Assembly (NCBI GenBank): GCA_938003875.1
Contig: CALKWO010000303.1
Location: forward strand, 1-62,663
From: an uncultured bacterium
GTDB lineage: Bacteria > Planctomycetota > Uabimicrobiia > Uabimicrobiales > JABWCH01
Reading direction: 5' to 3'
Length of the DNA: 62,663 bases
The notes beneath the pieces are model-generated. The model was not told the DNA's origin and searched no databases. It was given only the letters and a program-made list of their open reading frames with translations. Below are positions 19,046-26,652 of this stretch, one piece after another. A program made the translations under genes and the position numbers. Position 1 is the first letter of the stretch. Every line of letters starts with the position of its first letter.

Positions 19046-19311
19046 CGAGTCTTGCTCCCTTAAAAACGAGCCTCAGCAAACAAAAATAAGAATCAATTGT
19101 CTTGTATGAGGCGACAAAAAAACTATCATACTCCCTAAACAATAGGGAAATTTTTTCTTATACTCTTAAAAAATAGAATTTATATACATAGAAGCAAGAA
19201 AGTTTAGCAAAATTTCAACAAGTGGTCAATAAAATTTCCTTTACTGGAGGAAAATTTCTGAAATAGGAAGTAAGCCAATTTCTCTTTTTCAAAAGATTTT
19301 TGTCTCATCAT

Positions 19312-21057
19312 CTATTTTTCATCAAAGCAGACTCTGTTTCTGCCCTGATTCTTAGCACAATATAGTGCCCTATCAGCTCGCAAAATTAAGTCTTTAGAAG
19401 ATTCAAGGGGGCAATACTCTGCAAGCCCTATGCTGATAGTGATAGCATTTTTTGCCATAGGAAAAGAGAAATTTTCTACATTGGCGCGAATTCTTTCAGC
19501 CACTTTCATGGCAGACGAATAGTCTGTATCTTTTAAAAGGATGACAAATTCTTCTCCACCATAGCGGGCCACGATATCATTTTCTCTAACAGAATTTTTT
19601 AAGATTTCTGCGATTTCTTTCAATACATGATCTCCTGCTGTATGCCCATAGGTATCATTGACTTTTTTAAAGTGATCCAAATCCAGCATGAGTAAAGAGA
19701 ATTTGTCCATGGTAGTGGAAAAGCTTTGTATGGAATGCTCTAGTTTTTCCATGAAATAGCTGCGAAGATAGAGCTTTGTCAAATAGTCTATTGTCGCCTG
19801 CTCATAAAGAATGGCTTTAGAAAAAGCTACGCCTACCTGCCTGGCGATTATAGACAAAATCTCTTTATCCTGGGTGGAAAAAGGCATTTTTTTTATAGAA
19901 TCCCCAGCATAGAGCACAGCGATGGCTTTTCGATAAAATCCATTTTCATGGTATACGGGGGCAAACATACTGCTATCATGGTTCTCGAAAAGATTTTGAT
20001 CCCATTCAGAGCTTTTTTCTCCTCGGAATGTAGATAAAATTTTTTTTTCTACTTCTGTTAGTCCATCCTCTTTTAAACCAATACTATAATGCAAATTCAG
20101 GGGATGGGTTTCCTGCAAAAAAAACAAAGCACTTTTCGTGCATTGCAAAATATTGCATATTTCTCTTATAGCTTCCCGACAAATCGCTTCTTTTTCCAGA
20201 AGACAAGAAAGGTTGAGTGTAATTTTGTTGAGGCTTTCCAATCTGTTGTTAAACTCTCTTTTTTCTTTATATTTTTCTATATTGGTAAGGCAGCTAGATG
20301 CTTGCAAGCATAGCCTCGATAGCAAATATAAATCGTGTTCAGGGTTCGTCAGGCTATGATCTAGAACTAACAATACAAACCCTAAATTTTGTTTTTGATG
20401 AGAAAAAAGAGAAGCTATAAAATATTGGTATCCATTAGGATATAGGCTTTTCCAATAGATCGATTTCCCTTTATAAAGCAAGTCGAGCATAGAAGAGGAA
20501 ATTTCTCTATAAGCCAGATGAGGTGTGATATTGTTTTTAGGGTAAAAAAAGGTTTGAAAATTTTTGGATTTGTCTTCTAAGAAAAAAATACTTTTAGAGC
20601 AGGAAAATACCTGCTCTAAAAATTTACCCATTTGATGGAGTAAATCAGTTAATTCCAGTTGTGCTGCCAAAATATTGGAAGCATGATATAAATCCATTAA
20701 ATGCCCTGATTCGCTTTTATCATCCAGGCAAGGAGAAGCCCTTTCGCCTTCATATAAAGATTTCTGGCAATCCAGAGTGCTGAATAAAAAACGTGTTTTT
20801 TCAATGCACAGGATGCTTCCGTGGAAAATCTGACCTTCCAATATTTCTTCACCATTAACAAGAAGGGGGAAATCAAAAGGATCTTTATATAAGAAAAAGA
20901 AGTGCCCTTTTTTTATGATTTCGACTTTAAATTTTTTTTTGGTTGCTCCAGGATGCAAAAAAATATTGCATTCTGGCTCATTTCCCAGACGAAAAGACTT
21001 TTTAAAGCAATATCTTTTTCCTCTAAAACTGCCTTCCAGACCTAATAAATAAGCCAT
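19312..21057 (-). CDS. Diguanylate cyclase with FHA and two GAF domains
   Basis: A soluble protein of about 581 residues. Order: FHA-like domain (1-95; RLGNEPECNIFL, VNGEEI), two GAF-like sensor domains (about 125-265 and 275-415), then GGDEF (about 420-581). The catalytic motif is RYGGEEF near 497, and an inhibitory RxxD site (REND) stands five residues before GGEEF, so it should make cyclic di-GMP with product inhibition. The FHA domain suggests that a phosphothreonine on a kinase or its target controls it. The ATG at 21057 has GGGGGA upstream; the in-frame TTG at 21075 covers that site and is rejected. Confidence 0.88.
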   Translation of the reverse strand: MAYLLGLEGSFRGKRYCFKKSFRLGNEPECNIFLHPGATKKKFKVEIIKKGHFFFLYKDPFDFPLLVNGEEILEGQIFHGSILCIEKTRFLFSTLDCQKSLYEGERASPCLDDKSESGHLMDLYHASNILAAQLELTDLLHQMGKFLEQVFSCSKSIFFLEDKSKNFQTFFYPKNNITPHLAYREISSSMLDLLYKGKSIYWKSLYPNGYQYFIASLFSHQKQNLGFVLLVLDHSLTNPEHDLYLLSRLCLQASSCLTNIEKYKEKREFNNRLESLNKITLNLSCLLEKEAICREAIREICNILQCTKSALFFLQETHPLNLHYSIGLKEDGLTEVEKKILSTFRGEKSSEWDQNLFENHDSSMFAPVYHENGFYRKAIAVLYAGDSIKKMPFSTQDKEILSIIARQVGVAFSKAILYEQATIDYLTKLYLRSYFMEKLEHSIQSFSTTMDKFSLLMLDLDHFKKVNDTYGHTAGDHVLKEIAEILKNSVRENDIVARYGGEEFVILLKDTDYSSAMKVAERIRANVENFSFPMAKNAITISIGLAEYCPLESSKDLILRADRALYCAKNQGRNRVCFDEK

Positions 21058-21120
21058 TATTTCCCCCTGAATCAATTAGGAACAAGAATTAAATAAGTTC
21101 TACATTTCCTCCCGCAGACT

Positions 21121-21165
21121 CAAGCAGATGCTATTAACATAGTACTGCTTAGCCTGCACAGGCTT
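21121..21165. repeat. AGCAGATGCTAT-family hairpin repeat
   Basis: Arms AAGCAGATGCTAT (21125-21137) and a related TAGTACTGCTT (21142-21152) form a hairpin. The same pattern occurs at 8360-8405 in the opposite orientation. It lies between the TPR-protein gene and the GGDEF gene. Confidence 0.5.
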
Positions 21166-21292
21166 TTCTTCGTTTATTCTGATTGTGCTATAGAAGTTGA
21201 ACCTTATAAAATAATCTTTACAGAGATAAAAATCTCATAAATAACTATTGTATATTGAATTAAAAATGGGGGAGTTATTTAATTCTCATAGC

Positions 21293-22624
21293 TTACTCAT
21301 CCAAAAACCACATAGTTTCTCTTTGATAGAAACGAATTTGAGGGTGTGGGAAATACGTAAAATCGATCAGAAAAATCTGGTGTTTGGTAAGTTCAATAGC
21401 CTCCTCCAGTTTATTTTCTTCTGCCCATTGTAAAAGCATGACATAATCGCTAAGTTTTTTGGCTTTTTCTTCTTTCTTAAGAAATTCTTCTACTGTAGGA
21501 TTTTCTAATCTTAGTTTAGTTATTGTTTTTCTGGGGAATTTTCTTTCTACAAACCCCTTTTGATACAATACCTTCATATCCAGATAATCAGGAGATTCTT
21601 TCAAAATTTCTCCCCTGAAATTTTTCCCATCTTCTGTTTCCATTAAGTAGACCTTAGAAAAACTCATTTTTTTATCGTATAGAATTTTTTTTAAGGTGCG
21701 TATTCTTTCTTCAACATATTTTTGTTCAAAAGAAAGCTTTTTATATAAAGCAAGATTCACCCATTTATCCTGGTATTTGTTGAATCCTTCCAAATTTCTT
21801 TTTTCCTCTGGTGTTACCCATTTTCCATCATACAAAACCAGTCCCTTGCTTTTCTGATTGTCTTCAAAAGATTGGCGTTCTTCTGTTTTATATTTTTCTT
21901 CAGAATCTTTCAGCTTTCTTTCCAGAACAATATTGTTGATGCTCATATCTAGTTCATAGGCTTTTTTATAAGCGTCATAAGCTTCTTTCCATTTTCTTTC
22001 ACGGAAAGCTCGTTCTGCTTGTTTGTAAAGTTCATGAAAGGGAAGAGTTCGGTTTATTAAAAGCTCATGGTTTTCTCTGGATTTTTCTATTTTTTCCGAT
22101 AGCATTGACACCATTTCCTGGATAGAATCGACTCTTCGCAAAGTTTTTTCTTCTGCGGCATATAGTTGTTTTGCTTTTTCAAAATGGATCAAAGCATCTT
22201 CATAATTTTGGACATACTCTGACATTTCTGCCTTTTGATATAGATTGATAAAATCTTTAGCGATTTTTTCTAACTTTAGTAGCCTTTCTTCGAATTTTAT
22301 CAATCTTTTAGTGGTTTCCTCTTCCTGGCTTAAGATTCTGCATTTCTGGTATATCTCTATTGCTTCCTTCCATTTATTTGATCTTTCTAATTCCCAGGCT
22401 TCTCCCATCAATTGAAAAAGGGTATCCTGGTTCTTTTTATTCTGCCATACTTGATATAGATAAAGAGAGGCAATGCTCAGTAGAATAATAGTCCCTGCAA
22501 CCCCTAGCATTTTTATAGGAAGGGATAAAATTTTTTGCTGTATTCTTTTCCAAAAGGGTATTTTTTTTTTATCAAATCTTTTTTGTATTATAATTCCTTG
22601 CGTTTTTTTCTTTTTAGCTGACAT
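21293..22624 (-). CDS. Membrane-anchored TPR/coiled-coil protein, unknown
   Basis: A 443-residue protein with a basic N-terminus, one membrane segment (about 41-60), then TPR-like helices (about 66-245) and a C-terminal region with the doubled motif DGKWVTPEEK / QDKWVNLALYK. That motif occurs in planctomycete proteins of unknown role. A run of ten A residues (codons for KKK, about residue 18-20) near the start could cause slippage. A double hairpin of the CAGGGGC family lies just upstream. Function unknown; it may be a periplasmic scaffold. Confidence 0.6.
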   Translation of the reverse strand: MSAKKKKTQGIIIQKRFDKKKIPFWKRIQQKILSLPIKMLGVAGTIILLSIASLYLYQVWQNKKNQDTLFQLMGEAWELERSNKWKEAIEIYQKCRILSQEEETTKRLIKFEERLLKLEKIAKDFINLYQKAEMSEYVQNYEDALIHFEKAKQLYAAEEKTLRRVDSIQEMVSMLSEKIEKSRENHELLINRTLPFHELYKQAERAFRERKWKEAYDAYKKAYELDMSINNIVLERKLKDSEEKYKTEERQSFEDNQKSKGLVLYDGKWVTPEEKRNLEGFNKYQDKWVNLALYKKLSFEQKYVEERIRTLKKILYDKKMSFSKVYLMETEDGKNFRGEILKESPDYLDMKVLYQKGFVERKFPRKTITKLRLENPTVEEFLKKEEKAKKLSDYVMLLQWAEENKLEEAIELTKHQIFLIDFTYFPHPQIRFYQRETMWFLDE

Positions 22625-22649
22625 AAAAATTCTCTTTAAGTGTAATTTT

Positions 22650-22692
22650 CCAGGGCATTGCCCTGGATTTGTATATATAGGGCTTTCAGCCC
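22650..22692. repeat. CAGGGGC double-hairpin repeat, copy 2
   Basis: CCAGGGC (22650-22656) pairs with GCCCTGG (22660-22666). A second hairpin, GGGCTTTCAGCCC, follows at 22680-22692. It fills most of the 73-base gap between tsaD and the TPR-protein gene. Confidence 0.75.
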
Positions 22693-22697
22693 AAAAA

Positions 22698-23768
22698 TTA
22701 AGGTTTTTTGGGCGAAATATAATAGCCAGAGGCGTTGGCCATGCTAACCTGGCTTACTTTGTTTTCTTCTAAGGTAAGAGAAAAATCGCTTTTTTCTCCC
22801 TGGAGGTATTTATAATAGGCTAAACCTGCTATCATTGCTGCGTTATCTGTGCAAAGTATGGGTGCAGGATAGTAAAATTTTTTATTTCTTTTGCTGCTCT
22901 CTTGTAGAAGACGAGATCTAAGCAATTGGTTTGCTGCGACTCCGCCGCTCAATGTTATTGTAGAAATAGAATATGCTTGAGCTGCATGGATCGTTTTTTC
23001 TACCAGGACATCCACAATCGCTTCTTGGAATCCTGCTGCAATGGCTTTGATTTGTCTTTGCAAAGCTTCTTTGTCAAGAGAGTCTACATGGTATTTTACT
23101 GCTGTCTTGATTCCACTAAAACTAAAATCGAAATCTTTTGAATGCAACATGGGTCTTGAAAAAAAAACTGGGGTATCCTGATTTTCTCTGGATAATTTTT
23201 CAATCTGAGGGCCTCCAGGAAAACCAAAACCAAGATATCTGGAAACCTTATCGAAAGCCTCTCCTGCTGCATCGTCTGTTGTCTGTCCCACAATATGATA
23301 TTTGTCTCTTTTTTCCACTATGACCAAAAAAGTATGCCCACCAGAAACCATAAGGCATAAATGAGGAAAAGGCAAATCAGGATTTTCCAGATGGCATGCG
23401 AATAAATGTCCTTCAATATGATCAATCCCGACTATAGGTAACTTTGTCGCATAGCTCAAGGATTTTGCAAAGGATACTCCGACCATAAGAGAGCTTGCCA
23501 GACCAGGCCGATGGGTTACAGCAAATGCCTGGATATGGGAAAGAGACATCCTGGCTTTTTCCAAAGCAATCTCTAATATTGAGGCAATTTTTTCCAGATG
23601 GCTCCTGGCTGCTAATTCTGGTATTATACCCCCAAATTGTGTATGGATTTCATTTTGTGAAGAAAGCACATTCGCGTGTATTTTATGGCCTTTTTCCACA
23701 ATAGCCACACAGGTATCATCGCATGATGTTTCTATCGCTAAAATAATTTCTGGAATTTGATTTTGCAT
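22698..23768 (-). CDS. tsaD: tRNA N6-threonylcarbamoyltransferase TsaD
   Basis: A 356-residue ASKHA-fold enzyme that transfers threonylcarbamoyl to A37 of ANN-decoding tRNAs, acting with TsaB and TsaE. Visible features: ETSCDDTCVA at the N-terminus, GVSFAKSL, the metal-binding HIEGH, VSGGHT, and a C-terminal CTDNAAMIA. The ATG at 23768 gives MQNQIPEIILAIETSCDD, the normal family start. The reading frame runs 34 codons further upstream, but those codons lie in a repeat element and are not protein-like. The start codon abuts the MITE-like element, and no good Shine-Dalgarno is seen. Confidence 0.95.
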   Translation of the reverse strand: MQNQIPEIILAIETSCDDTCVAIVEKGHKIHANVLSSQNEIHTQFGGIIPELAARSHLEKIASILEIALEKARMSLSHIQAFAVTHRPGLASSLMVGVSFAKSLSYATKLPIVGIDHIEGHLFACHLENPDLPFPHLCLMVSGGHTFLVIVEKRDKYHIVGQTTDDAAGEAFDKVSRYLGFGFPGGPQIEKLSRENQDTPVFFSRPMLHSKDFDFSFSGIKTAVKYHVDSLDKEALQRQIKAIAAGFQEAIVDVLVEKTIHAAQAYSISTITLSGGVAANQLLRSRLLQESSKRNKKFYYPAPILCTDNAAMIAGLAYYKYLQGEKSDFSLTLEENKVSQVSMANASGYYISPKKP

Positions 23769-23966
23769 TACAGCGCATCTCGGATGGATTGCATACATTA
23801 AAAAGAACCACAGATAGACACAGATAAACACAAATAAAAAAAATTTTACCACGAAGAACACGAAGGACACGAAGTTTAAAAATTATCTGCGTTCATTTGT
23901 GTTCATCTGTGGTTTAAATCGCATATTGTTTGACTCTATATGCAACGCAAGCGAGAAGCGCGGTAT
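23768..23966. repeat. Complete MITE-like element between tsaB and tsaD
   Basis: About 199 bases with imperfect terminal inverted repeats of about 30 bases (ATTACAGCGC and TGCATA blocks at both ends). Inside are sub-repeats: AACCACAGATAGACACAG (from 23806) pairs with the region ending CATCTGTGGTT (23914), and a centre has ACCACGAAGAACACGAAGG. The first 54 bases are identical to 62610-62663, and the last part matches 1-54. It has no gene and fills the gap exactly from the tsaB stop to the tsaD start. Confidence 0.85.
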
Positions 23967-24607
23967 CATAATTTTTCTTGAGCCCGCGCTACTCTTATAT
24001 ATTCTGGGCGTAAAGAAACAGCGTCTGTAGTTTCATTGCATAAAGCTTTTTTTAAACCAAGGGAAGCTACAAAACTGCCTGATGGTGGCAATGCTATAGT
24101 CTGAATATTTTCAGGGACATCCATCTTAGAAAATTCTATCTGGCCAGGTCCTACCCAGATTTCCTCCTGTATACCAAGAAGACGCATTTCTTCTATTGTT
24201 CCAAGGGCAGGAGGGGAAAGTCTATTTTTTTTTTCATAAACACAATAGAAAAAGCTTCCCCTGCAAGAGGGAATCAAAACCCGTATTTTAGGAAAAGAGA
24301 CTCTCTCTGCGTAGACATCTAAAGAAGAAATGGCAACAACAGGCTTTTTTAAAGCAAAGGCAAGTCCTTTGATTGAGGAGAGGCCAAGTCTGAGATTCGT
24401 AAAAACACCAGGCCCACAGACACAGGAAAAGACATCTATTCTTTCTATGTCTACTTTAGATTCTTTCAGCAGAAAATCCAACCAAAAAATCCATTTTCCC
24501 AGGGTTTCTCTGGAGCAGGGAAAAGAAATTTCTCCAAGCATTTTTTGATCGTCCACAATCCCCATGCTCATCAAATTCGTAGAGCTATCGACACCAAGTA
24601 CCAGCAT
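23966..24607 (-). CDS. tsaB: tRNA threonylcarbamoyladenosine biosynthesis protein TsaB
   Basis: A 213-residue protein of the TsaB (YeaZ) family, the partner that binds TsaD for t6A synthesis. The N-terminus VLGVDSSTNLMSMGI and the CGPGVFTNLRLGLS segment (usually GPGSFTGLRIG) identify it. It normally lies next to tsaD; here a 199-base repeat element separates them. The ATG follows AGGAAG at 9 bases. It lies 12 bases after the CNNM-type gene in the same operon. Confidence 0.9.
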   Translation of the reverse strand: MLVLGVDSSTNLMSMGIVDDQKMLGEISFPCSRETLGKWIFWLDFLLKESKVDIERIDVFSCVCGPGVFTNLRLGLSSIKGLAFALKKPVVAISSLDVYAERVSFPKIRVLIPSCRGSFFYCVYEKKNRLSPPALGTIEEMRLLGIQEEIWVGPGQIEFSKMDVPENIQTIALPPSGSFVASLGLKKALCNETTDAVSLRPEYIRVARAQEKL

Positions 24608-24619
24608 AGATCAAGCTTC

Positions 24620-25912
24620 CTACTCATTTTCTTCAATATCTTCGCCTATTTTTTCTATTTTTACTCGTTCCAGCTTTCTCGCACTAACCTGGAGAATGGT
24701 AAATCGAATATTTTTATAATGGTATATATCTCCTTTTGAGGGGATATGTCCCACTAAGGTAAAAAGAAACCCACCTATAGTATCATAACTATCATCAAGA
24801 GGGATATGTATCTCAAGAAAGTCATTGATTTCTTCCACATGAACCCTTGCATCCGCCTCTATGATATTGTCCTGAATTTTATGAATCATAGGCTCCTGGC
24901 TTTCCTTATCATACTCATCATGAATTTCGCCTACGATTTCCTCCAGAATATCCTCTACAGTAATGATCCCCGATGTTCCACCATATTCGTCTATGACAAC
25001 GGCCATGTGCATTTTCTCTTTTTGGAATTCTTTCAATAGACTCCCGATTTGTTTGCTCTCTGGTACAAAATAAGGTTGGCGCATTACTTTTTCAATAGTA
25101 AGATCCATGCGTTTTTCATCATCCCAATATTTCAGCAAATCTTTTACATATAAAATACCGACAATATCATCTCTGCTTTCTTTATGTACTGGAACGCGGG
25201 AGTGTCCTTTTTGGAATGCTACTGCAAGTGCTTTATTAACAGGCATTTCCAATGGAATAGAAAACATATCAATCCTTGGCACCATTACCTCTCTTACTTC
25301 GCTATCTTTTAGCTCTATAATAGCGGTAATCATATCCTTTTCTTCTTCTTGCAGCAATCCTTCCTTTTCCCCTTCATTGACAACGCTAAGAATTTCTTTC
25401 TCTATTGCAGCTACAGTCGTCTGTACTGGTTCGTTTTTAAAAAACTTTTCAAAAATTTGGGTAAGTCTGTAAAGTGGATAAACAAGCCAGCAAAGTAGCC
25501 AGTAAAGTATATCAGAAAGTGTCCATACCCATAGCATGACACGCTCTGCATGTAATCTTGCTAAAGTTTCTGGTACTGCTTTAGCAAAAACCAAAAGGGG
25601 TACAAAAGAAAGTATCAAAGCATACAGAATATCTTCGTTTTTCAGGATGCCCTGGCGAGAGAAAAAAAGCATAGCTACGATTACAAAGGCAATATTTGCT
25701 ATTGTGGTCAAGATAATCAAAGCAAGCAAAACCTGAGTGCCTCTTTTCATATAGCGGGCAAAACGCCTCCTTGCTCGCTCCGTTTCCAACATCTGTTCAA
25801 ATTTAACATAGGATAAATGAACATGGGCACTTTTCGCCAGGGAACAGAATACAGAGCAAACAAAAGACAGAGTAGCAATGATAGTCAGGGAGGTACCTGA
25901 AAGATCTTCCAA
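24620..25912 (-). CDS. CNNM/CorC (HlyC) family membrane protein with CBS pair
   Basis: A protein of about 431 residues. Order: N-terminal CNNM (DUF21) membrane domain with about four helices (to about 180); CBS pair (about 200-320) beginning REVMVPRIDMFSIP and including DEYGGTSGIITVEDILEEIVGEI; C-terminal CorC_HlyC domain (about 340-425). Members are linked to magnesium or cobalt efflux and ion homeostasis in the inner membrane. I prefer the TTG at 25912 because AAAGGAG stands 8 bases before it and the protein then begins LEDLSGTSLTI; an upstream in-frame TTG at 25939 would cover that site. Confidence 0.88.
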   Translation of the reverse strand: MEDLSGTSLTIIATLSFVCSVFCSLAKSAHVHLSYVKFEQMLETERARRRFARYMKRGTQVLLALIILTTIANIAFVIVAMLFFSRQGILKNEDILYALILSFVPLLVFAKAVPETLARLHAERVMLWVWTLSDILYWLLCWLVYPLYRLTQIFEKFFKNEPVQTTVAAIEKEILSVVNEGEKEGLLQEEEKDMITAIIELKDSEVREVMVPRIDMFSIPLEMPVNKALAVAFQKGHSRVPVHKESRDDIVGILYVKDLLKYWDDEKRMDLTIEKVMRQPYFVPESKQIGSLLKEFQKEKMHMAVVIDEYGGTSGIITVEDILEEIVGEIHDEYDKESQEPMIHKIQDNIIEADARVHVEEINDFLEIHIPLDDSYDTIGGFLFTLVGHIPSKGDIYHYKNIRFTILQVSARKLERVKIEKIGEDIEENE

Positions 25913-25964
25913 AGGACATCTCCTTTCCGTGCAAAACAAAGACAGGCAAAACTAAAAAATAGAA

Positions 25965-26028
25965 TTAACCACAGAGGACACAGCGCAGCAAAGCTGCAAA
26001 CAAAAACTATGTCCTCTGGCGTGGTCTT
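25965..26028. repeat. ACCACAGAG-type inverted repeat
   Basis: TTAACCACAGAGGACACAG (25965-25983) pairs with TATGTCCTCTGGCGTGGTC (26008-26026) around an inner CAGC..GCTG. It ends one base before the stop codon of the pseudopilin gene. It could weaken read-through from the pilin gene into the CNNM gene. Confidence 0.7.
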
Positions 26029-26652
26029 TTATTCATTCACAAGATCGTCTTCATTGTTCAGTACCCCATCCTGGCCTGCCGAAAGAATCTGGTAGCGGCT
26101 TGCTCCTCGTAGTGAGCCTGTTTTCGTTCTTTTCAGATAGGGTGTTGCGTTGACTTTCTCTCCTTGCAGCATATAAAATTGCTGTGTGGATTCCTTAAGA
26201 TCCCTATAGTGAAAGTAAAGATAAGGATTTCCCCAAGGATCTATCAGCTCAAACAGTTCATTTGTATTGAAAACTGTCTTACTGATGCTTTTTAAGGGAA
26301 TAGAAGAAAGATCAGAATCAGTATTTTCCAGTTGCTCTTCTCTGAAGGAAAAGAAAGAACCATTTTTGTGCTGGCTGGAAAGGCATAGAACAAGGCTTTC
26401 AATGCCAGCATTGATCTGGTTGTGCTGCTTGAGTCCCAGTTCCTCTAAAAAAGAGGGTGGAAAGTCTCTATAGGTTTCTTCATAGAGAGACATGGCAACA
26501 TCCATTTGCTGAAGCTCTACCATAGCCGCTTTTTTTCTTCCTCTGTCAAAGAGAGAGGATAGAGCGGGCATAAGGATGGCTGCCAAAAGGGCAATGATAA
26601 AAACAACCACCAGAAGCTCAATCAGGGTAAAGCCATTATTTCTTTTTTTCAT
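26029..26652 (-). CDS. Type II secretion/type IV pilin-like pseudopilin (GspG-like)
   Basis: A 207-residue protein with the prepilin peptidase site GFTLIELLVVV (residues 7-17) and a 20-residue hydrophobic helix. The C-terminal part resembles GspG-type major pseudopilins (PWGNPYLYFHYRD, then ILSAGQDGVLNNEDDLVNE), an arrangement typical of the calcium-binding end. It is likely part of a secretion or pilus fibre in the periplasm. Its start lies inside the last codons of pnp (17-base overlap) with GAGAGG upstream. Other secretion genes are not adjacent; the PilM-PilN fusion is at 57483. Confidence 0.85.
   Translation of the reverse strand: MKKRNNGFTLIELLVVVFIIALLAAILMPALSSLFDRGRKKAAMVELQQMDVAMSLYEETYRDFPPSFLEELGLKQHNQINAGIESLVLCLSSQHKNGSFFSFREEQLENTDSDLSSIPLKSISKTVFNTNELFELIDPWGNPYLYFHYRDLKESTQQFYMLQGEKVNATPYLKRTKTGSLRGASRYQILSAGQDGVLNNEDDLVNE

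Noticed and set aside
23769..23870. N-terminal extension of TsaD with a hydrophobic stretch
   Set aside because: The extra 34 codons lie in the MITE-like element and are not found in the family. The natural start is the ATG at 23768.
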